Assembly (NCBI GenBank): GCA_004293645.1
Contig: REAB01000056.1
Location: forward strand, 1-54,692
Length of the DNA: 54,692 bases
Source: Cytophagia bacterium
Lineage (GTDB): Bacteria; Bacteroidota; Bacteroidia; Cytophagales; Spirosomataceae
Direction: 5' to 3'
The notes under the pieces were generated by a model, which saw only the letters and a program-made list of their open reading frames with translations, was not told the origin of the DNA and searched no databases. Positions 49,502 to 54,692 of this stretch are shown in pieces. A program made the translations under genes and the position numbers. Position 1 is the stretch's first letter, and every line of letters starts with the position of its first letter.

Positions 49502-50190
49502 AAATAGCCGTAATAATACCCGCCCACAACGAACAAGGCTCCATTGACAAAGTAATAAACGAAATACCCAACATAGTCAGTGAAATAATTGTAGTAAACA
49601 ACAACTCCTCGGACAACACCGCCGCAGTGGCCCAAAAGGCGGGCGCCACGGTACTTTTTGAACCAAATGCGGGCTACGGCTACGCCTGCTTGAAAGGAAT
49701 AGAACACCTCAACCAGCAAAGCACAAAGGTCGATATTGTTGTTTTTTTGGACGGCGATTATTCAGATTATCCCGAAGAATTAACCCAAATAGTTGCGCCT
49801 ATTATTGAAAGAAACGTTGATTTTGTGATTGGTGCCCGTAAAAAAGAGCTTCGGCAGGCGGGTTCTATGACACCGCAGCAAATATTTGGTAACTGGCTGG
49901 CAACCAATTTGATGCGGTTGCTTTACCAATCCAAGTTTTCAGATTTGGGGCCTTTCAGAGCCATCAAATACCAGAAACTCCAACAGCTCAACATGACCGA
50001 CAAAACATACGGCTGGACGGTAGAAATGCAATTGAAAGCACTAAGACAAAAATTGACTTACGAAGAAGTGCCGCTGCGCTACAAAAAACGAATTGGTACG
50101 TCTAAAATCTCTGGCACCATCAAAGGAACGGTAATGGCAGGAATAAAAATTATTGGTTGGATTGTTAAATACACCGCACAAAAAAAATGA
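49498..50190 (+). CDS. Family 2 glycosyltransferase (DPM1/polyprenyl-phosphate type)
   Basis: A 230-residue GT2 enzyme from the ATG at 49498. KIAVIIPAHNEQGSIDKVI, EIIVVNNNSSDNT, EPNAGYGYACLKGI and the metal motif VVFLDGDYSDYPEEL are those of dolichol-phosphate-mannose-synthase-like proteins; FSDLGPFRAIKYQKL and YGWTVEMQLKA follow. It lacks the C-terminal membrane helices of ArnC/GtrB types. It would transfer a sugar from a nucleotide to a lipid or small acceptor; the acceptor is unknown. ATGA overlaps link it to the MORN gene before and the large GT2 gene after. Confidence 0.9.
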   Translation: MKIAVIIPAHNEQGSIDKVINEIPNIVSEIIVVNNNSSDNTAAVAQKAGATVLFEPNAGYGYACLKGIEHLNQQSTKVDIVVFLDGDYSDYPEELTQIVAPIIERNVDFVIGARKKELRQAGSMTPQQIFGNWLATNLMRLLYQSKFSDLGPFRAIKYQKLQQLNMTDKTYGWTVEMQLKALRQKLTYEEVPLRYKKRIGTSKISGTIKGTVMAGIKIIGWIVKYTAQKK

Positions 50191-51668
50191 ATCTCTTTGT
50201 TTATTACCTCGTTTTTTTGTTCTACACAACGGCATTGGTCATGGTGTTTTTATACAGCCTTTCCCAATTGCACTTGCTGGTGGCTTACCTAAAACCCCGC
50301 CCACGCCAAGAAAACGCCCCGCTTTTTTCTTTGAACACTGACCTCGAAACGCCATTTGTTACCATTCAGCTACCCGTTTACAACGAAAAATATGTAATGA
50401 GTCGGCTTTTGGATTGCATCAGCAAGATAGATTATCCTACAAACAAACTGCAAATACAAGTGCTCGACGACAGCACCGACGAAAGCGTGCAAATAACCGC
50501 CGACACCGTAGCGGCACTCAAAAAAACAGGATTGGACATTGTACAAATCAGAAGAGCCAACCGCATTCATTTTAAAGCGGGGGCTTTGAAAGAAGGCTTA
50601 GAAACGGCCAAAGGGAGTTTTATTGCCATTTTCGATGCCGACTTCCTGCCCCAACCCGAATGGATTAGGCAAACGGTTGGCTATTTTAAAGACCCAAAAA
50701 TTGGCGTAGTTCAGACCCGTTGGGGGCATCTCAACCGCGATTATTCGATATTGACCAAAACCCAAGCCTTTGTATTAGACGCTCACTTTACCTTAGAGCA
50801 AGCGGGCCGAAACGCATCAGACTGCTTCATCAACTTCAACGGAACCGCTGGCATTTGGCGCAAAGCGTGCATCATAGACGCGGGCAATTGGGCAGGCGAC
50901 ACCCTCACCGAAGACCTCGACCTGAGCTACCGAGCGCAACTCAAAGGTTGGAAATTTAAGTACTTAGAAGATATAGTAACGCCCGCCGAGTTGCCCGTGG
51001 TTGTCAGTGCCGCCAGGTCGCAGCAATTTAGGTGGAACAAAGGCGGCGCAGAAAATTTTATCAAGATTTTTAGCAAAGTGGCCGCCTCCAAAAACATCAA
51101 TTTTAAAACAAAGATTCATGCGTTCTTTCATTTGATAAACAGCAGTATGTTCTTTTTTTTGCTGACCATATCGGTACTGAGCGTACCCATGATGTTCATT
51201 AAAAATCATTTTGCGGCATTTTCCATGTTCCACACAATCAACCGCTTTTTCTTTCTGACCACTATCATCTTGTTTGTGGCCAACTGGGTGGTTTATAAAA
51301 AACTGCACGGCAATCGGTTTTCGGTATTTGTGGAGTTTGTGCCAATGTTTTTTACTTTTTTTACCATTGCCATGGGCTTTTCGCTGCACAATACACTGGC
51401 CGTGGCCGAGGCTTACGCGGGCAAAAAAAGTGAGTTTATTCGCACGCCCAAATTCAACATCAGCAGCTTAACCGATACTTGGAAGGGCAACCAGTACTTA
51501 AACCACAAGCTTTCTGCCACCAATTTTCTTGAACTTTTACTGTTTCTGTATTTTGGCTTTGCGGTTGTGAGTGGCATTTTTTTGCAAGATTTCACCATGA
51601 TTCCCTTTCACTGTATGTTGTTCACGGGCTTTGGCTACATCGTTGTCAATTCTTTTAAAAATACGTAA
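50187..51668 (+). CDS. Membrane-bound processive-type GT2 glycosyltransferase (cellulose-synthase-like)
   Basis: A 493-residue inner-membrane enzyme. One N-terminal helix (LVFLFYTTALVMVFLYSL) precedes a GT2 domain with VTIQLPVYNEKYVMSRLLD, VLDDSTDES, FDADFLPQPEW (DxD), LTEDLDLSYRAQLKGW (TED catalytic base) and QQFRWNKGG (QxxRW). Four or five C-terminal helices follow. D, DxD, TED and QxxRW together indicate a processive or ceramide-glucosyl-like synthase that extends a polysaccharide or glycolipid across the membrane. No PilZ domain and no BcsB partner, so it is not canonical cellulose synthase. It ends the compact gene set; the rhamnosidase gene begins 64 bp on. Confidence 0.9.
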   Translation: MNLFVYYLVFLFYTTALVMVFLYSLSQLHLLVAYLKPRPRQENAPLFSLNTDLETPFVTIQLPVYNEKYVMSRLLDCISKIDYPTNKLQIQVLDDSTDESVQITADTVAALKKTGLDIVQIRRANRIHFKAGALKEGLETAKGSFIAIFDADFLPQPEWIRQTVGYFKDPKIGVVQTRWGHLNRDYSILTKTQAFVLDAHFTLEQAGRNASDCFINFNGTAGIWRKACIIDAGNWAGDTLTEDLDLSYRAQLKGWKFKYLEDIVTPAELPVVVSAARSQQFRWNKGGAENFIKIFSKVAASKNINFKTKIHAFFHLINSSMFFFLLTISVLSVPMMFIKNHFAAFSMFHTINRFFFLTTIILFVANWVVYKKLHGNRFSVFVEFVPMFFTFFTIAMGFSLHNTLAVAEAYAGKKSEFIRTPKFNISSLTDTWKGNQYLNHKLSATNFLELLLFLYFGFAVVSGIFLQDFTMIPFHCMLFTGFGYIVVNSFKNT

Positions 51669-51732
51669 ACAATAGGGTAAAAACGCGGGGCTGTGTCTTT
51701 GTTTTACAAACAGATTTTGACATCCCACGTTC

Positions 51733-54534
51733 ATGCTTTTTCTCCAAAAAATCAGCTTTTTATTTATCTTTTTCGTTGGTTTCTCGACCCAAGCTGCGCC
51801 CACTTTGCAGCCCACCAAGCTCAGGTGCGAATATCTCGACAATCCGTTGGGAATAGACGAAACCAAACCCCGTTTGAGTTGGAACTTCGTTGCCACCCAA
51901 AATAACCAAAGCCAAACCGCCTACGAACTCATCGTGAGCAACAATTTGACAGCAATTCAGCAGCAGAAAGGCAACGTTTGGCAAACGGAAAAAGTGGCTT
52001 CCAATCAAAACTTACACGTTGAATATCAAGGTATTGCGCTTCAATCTTTTACCAAATATTACTGGTGCGTAAAAGTATATGATGCCAACGGCGAAGCCTC
52101 GGCGTGGAGCGCGGTGGCCACTTTTGAAACCGCCCTGCTCAACCCCTCCGACTGGCAAGGCCACTGGATTGGCGACAACCAAAAGCAGTTTGAGAAAGAC
52201 GAAGATTTTTATCAAAAAGACCCCATGCCGTTGTTCAGAAAAGAATTGAGCATTGGTAAAAAAATTGCGTCGGCGCGGCTTTATGTGTCGGGTTTGGGTT
52301 ATTACGAAGCCTATTTGAACAACGTCAAAATTGGCAACAGCGTCCTCGAACCTGGTTTTACGGCCTATCGCAAGCAGGTTTTTTACAGCACTTACGACAT
52401 TACTTCGCAACTCAAAAAAGGCCAAAATACGTTCGGAATCATGCTCGGTAACGGTTGGTGGAACGCCCTACCGCTGCGCCTGTTTGGGCGGTTCAATTTT
52501 CGTGATGTGCAGCAGACGGGTCGCCCCTGCGTGCGGGCGCAAATCTTGATTCGCTACACTGATGGCACGCAAGAAACCGTAGCCACAGACGACAGTTGGC
52601 AAACCACCAAAGGCCCAATTGTGCGCAACAATGTGTATTTGGGGGAAGAATACGATGCCCGTTTGGAAAAAAGTTTTGACACGCCCAACGGCTGGCAAAA
52701 CGCAACTTTGGTGCAAGGGCCTTCGGGGGCATTGACGGCCCAAATGATGCCGCCAATCAAAATCACAAAAACAATACAACCCGTTGGTATTCAAGAAGTT
52801 GGTAAAGATACGTTTGTTGTTGATATGGGCCAAAACTTTGCGGGCGTATTGCGAATTAAAGTGCAGGGAGCAGCAGGAACGACCGTGTGCCTGCGCTACG
52901 GCGAAGACGTATATGCCAGCGGAAAAGTAAACTTTATGACTTCGATAGCAGGTCAAATCAAAGAAGTTTGGAACTTGAAAGGTGGCCCCGGCGCACCCAA
53001 AACCGCTTGGCAGCGTGGCCAATATACGCTCAAAGGCCAGGGTTTGGAAGTCTGGAATGCACGGTTTGCATTTCACGGGTTTCGGTACGTCGAAATAACG
53101 GGTTGGCCTGGCAAACCCACTTTGGCCGACATCGAAGGACTACGAATGAATAGCGATTTACCCCAAAATGGCGCGTTTGCTTGTTCCAACCCCATGTTCA
53201 ATAAACTCCACGACGTGATTCAACGGACATTTTTGAGCAACGTGTTCAGCGTGCAATCTGACTGCCCCGCCCGCGAAAAAATGGGTTACGGCGGCGATTT
53301 GGTGGCCACTGCCGATGCCTTTTCGTACAATTACGACATGGCGCAGTTTTATGCCAAAACCGTCCGCGATTTTGCCAACGACCAGCAGCCCGACGGCGGC
53401 ATTACCGAAATTGCACCTTACACGGGCATTGCCGACCGAGGCTACGGCGGCGAGTCGGGGCCGATGGGGTGGCAGTTGGCTTTCTCTTTTTTGCAAAAAA
53501 AACTGTACGATTTTTACGGCGACAAGCGCATCATTAAGCAGCAATATCCGAACTTCAAAAAGCAGATGAAATTCTTAGAATCGAAAGCCATTGACGGGCT
53601 TTTTCACTGGGACATCAGCGACCACGAAGCCCTCGACCCGCGCCCCGAAGCGTTTTCGGCTTCGTGTTTTTATTATCACCACGCGCTGCTGGCGGCAGAG
53701 TTTGCCACTATTCTCAACAAAAAACAAGATGCCGACCAATATACCGCTTTGGCAAAAAAAATCCGCGATTTAATTGTCCGTAAATACCACGTCCCTAAAA
53801 CGGGTCGCTTCGACAATGCCACGCAATCTGCCCAAATTTTTGCGCTTTATTATGATTTATTACCCCAGAATGAGCTGATAATGAAGAAGTTGATGGACGA
53901 ATACGCCCGCCACGATTGGCATATTTCAACGGGAATTTTTACCACCAAAATGGCCTTTGATGTATTGCGGCAAGCCGACCAAAACGGGGTGGCGTACCGC
54001 ATTGCCAACCAAAAAACGTACCCAAGCTGGGGCAATATGCTCGAAAAAGGGGCAACCACACTCTGGGAAACGTGGGCGTATCCCGACGTGGCGGCGTCGC
54101 AAAACCACCCCATGTTTGGGTCCATAGACGAGTGGTTTTATCGGTCGTTGCTGGGTATCAATGCGTTGGAAGCTGGGTTTAAAAAAATTCAAATAAAGCC
54201 GCAGGTAGTCGAAGATTTAACTTGGGCAAAGGGCAGTTATCAGTCGGTTTATGGCGAAATTGGAAGCGATTGGAAACGAGAAAATGGTCAATTTGTACTC
54301 AACGTAACGATTCCCGTCAATACGACGGCGGAGGTATGGGTGCCATCGGGCGAAAATGATGCGGTTGTGCCATTGTCTGTGCCGTTGTCTGTGTCTTCAC
54401 AGACGACAGAATCTAAGTTGTCTGTGAAGACACAGACAACGGCACAGACGACGGCAATCCGTTTTGAAAAAGGCTATTCGGTGTTTGCAGTTGGTTCGGG
54501 TTCGTATCGGTTTGTAGCGAAACACTCGAAGTAA
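51733..54534 (+). CDS. Alpha-L-rhamnosidase (GH78)
   Basis: A 933-residue secreted glycosidase releasing terminal alpha-L-rhamnose from glycans or glycosides. The signal peptide is KISFLFIFFVGFSTQAA. An N-terminal Fn3-like domain at about 25-130 (LRCEYLDNPLGIDETKPRLSW) and the Bac_rhamnosid N domain (ASARLYVSGLGYYEAYLN, EPGFTAYRKQVFYSTYDIT) precede the (alpha/alpha)6 catalytic domain with SDCPAREKMGYGGD (catalytic acid region), NDQQPDGGITEIAPYTG, and ATTLWETW later with the second acidic residue. The C-terminal beta-sandwich follows. Near the end, about residues 879-908, a palindromic repeat encodes a Ser/Thr/Gln-rich stretch (VPLSVSSQTTESK). It may share a transcript with the genes before it. 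Confidence 0.92.
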   Translation: MLFLQKISFLFIFFVGFSTQAAPTLQPTKLRCEYLDNPLGIDETKPRLSWNFVATQNNQSQTAYELIVSNNLTAIQQQKGNVWQTEKVASNQNLHVEYQGIALQSFTKYYWCVKVYDANGEASAWSAVATFETALLNPSDWQGHWIGDNQKQFEKDEDFYQKDPMPLFRKELSIGKKIASARLYVSGLGYYEAYLNNVKIGNSVLEPGFTAYRKQVFYSTYDITSQLKKGQNTFGIMLGNGWWNALPLRLFGRFNFRDVQQTGRPCVRAQILIRYTDGTQETVATDDSWQTTKGPIVRNNVYLGEEYDARLEKSFDTPNGWQNATLVQGPSGALTAQMMPPIKITKTIQPVGIQEVGKDTFVVDMGQNFAGVLRIKVQGAAGTTVCLRYGEDVYASGKVNFMTSIAGQIKEVWNLKGGPGAPKTAWQRGQYTLKGQGLEVWNARFAFHGFRYVEITGWPGKPTLADIEGLRMNSDLPQNGAFACSNPMFNKLHDVIQRTFLSNVFSVQSDCPAREKMGYGGDLVATADAFSYNYDMAQFYAKTVRDFANDQQPDGGITEIAPYTGIADRGYGGESGPMGWQLAFSFLQKKLYDFYGDKRIIKQQYPNFKKQMKFLESKAIDGLFHWDISDHEALDPRPEAFSASCFYYHHALLAAEFATILNKKQDADQYTALAKKIRDLIVRKYHVPKTGRFDNATQSAQIFALYYDLLPQNELIMKKLMDEYARHDWHISTGIFTTKMAFDVLRQADQNGVAYRIANQKTYPSWGNMLEKGATTLWETWAYPDVAASQNHPMFGSIDEWFYRSLLGINALEAGFKKIQIKPQVVEDLTWAKGSYQSVYGEIGSDWKRENGQFVLNVTIPVNTTAEVWVPSGENDAVVPLSVPLSVSSQTTESKLSVKTQTTAQTTAIRFEKGYSVFAVGSGSYRFVAKHSK
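54368..54456. repeat. Palindromic element inside the GH78 gene
   Basis: Exact 26-bp arms at 54379-54404 and 54420-54445, extending to 37 bp (54368-54404 and 54420-54456) with two mismatches. Loop of 15 bases. It is in frame and stop-free and built from a ttgtctgtg motif in both orientations. Unrelated in sequence to the GC-rich family in selD and ligA. Confidence 0.9.
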
Positions 54535-54569
54535 AAAAACAGCGGGAAAACGAGGTTAAGATACAAGTA

Positions 54570-54671
54570 ATGCTACTACTGAAAAAAGAATTATTTTTGG
54601 GCATCCTTCACGATGCAGTTTACAGTTTTAGAAAAAAAAAGGAGGAGAGTGAGCAAAAAGAAGTAATTTAG
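54570..54671 (+). CDS. Possible small ORF at the window edge
   Basis: A 33-codon frame, starting MLLLKKELFLGILHDAVYSF and then a Lys/Glu-rich stretch, 35 bp after the GH78 stop. No family recognised. The composition (hydrophobic-helical, then charged) is protein-like, and the frame is open further upstream without an ATG. Too short to be sure; a chance frame is possible. Confidence 0.3.
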   Translation: MLLLKKELFLGILHDAVYSFRKKKEESEQKEVI

Positions 54672-54692
54672 TTTTTCTACAAATCAAAAGAC

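Overview
The window looks like chromosomal DNA of a Bacteroidota bacterium of the Cytophagales (Spirosomataceae-like; Runella, Emticicia or a relative would fit). Supporting signs are a SusC/Oar-type TonB-dependent receptor, a Bacteroidota RHS protein with a signal peptide, TAnnTTTG-like -7 promoter boxes, few obvious Shine-Dalgarno sites, the arginine deiminase/CtlX pair, and many short palindromic and 7-bp repeats. The genus is an inference. No phage, plasmid origin or CRISPR array was seen.

Layout. 0.2-5.3 kb: a lipoprotein, an XRE regulator and a TonB receptor. 5.6-6.7 kb: selD, with a palindromic element inserted in frame. 6.8-15.3 kb: an RHS locus made of a 2133-residue RHS protein with a variable tail, an overlapping small membrane protein (candidate immunity protein) and a frameshifted RHS relic. 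15.5-23.7 kb: minus-strand genes for a hydrolase, SDR, gamma-glutamyltransferase, sugar nucleotidyltransferase, nitrilase-like enzyme, CpcT-like protein and MFS transporter, broken up by 7-bp repeats and a modular tandem array. 23.9-30.6 kb: an alkyltransferase-like protein, DUF3109 protein, LysM lytic transglycosylase, O-methyltransferase, then CtlX, a PD-(D/E)XK-like protein and arginine deiminase. 30.7-34.0 kb: tRNA-Val(GAC), a MazG-like protein, PyrR and LigA. 34.2-36.7 kb: an ECF sigma factor, HEAT-repeat anti-sigma factor and DUF4097-like protein. 36.9-40.0 kb: three glycosyltransferases. 40.6-43.0 kb: aat and a C-terminal processing protease. 43.5-51.7 kb: a tightly packed plus-strand set of outer-membrane barrel, fasciclin lipoprotein, DUF547 protein, FAD oxidoreductase, membrane polyferredoxin, MORN protein and two GT2 glycosyltransferases, four of them joined by ATGA overlaps. 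51.7-54.5 kb: a GH78 alpha-L-rhamnosidase.

How the parts may work together. The 43.5-51.7 kb set reads as one transcription unit linking a cytoplasmic FAD enzyme and a membrane iron-sulfur protein to exported proteins and glycan synthesis; I do not recognise it as a named system and it is the best candidate for an undescribed one. Arginine deiminase and CtlX would together turn arginine into citrulline and then ornithine. The sigma/anti-sigma pair probably controls the DUF4097-like gene.

The most unusual aspect is the repeat content. One GC-rich palindromic family has two near-complete copies and two half copies, all within reading frames (selD, ligA, RHS relic). A different palindrome sits inside the GH78 gene. 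Six tracts of 7-bp repeats were found, two of which encode the hydrophobic cores of signal peptides. A 0.3-kb array with all periods divisible by three fills the gap between two genes and is joined to both by ATGA overlaps.
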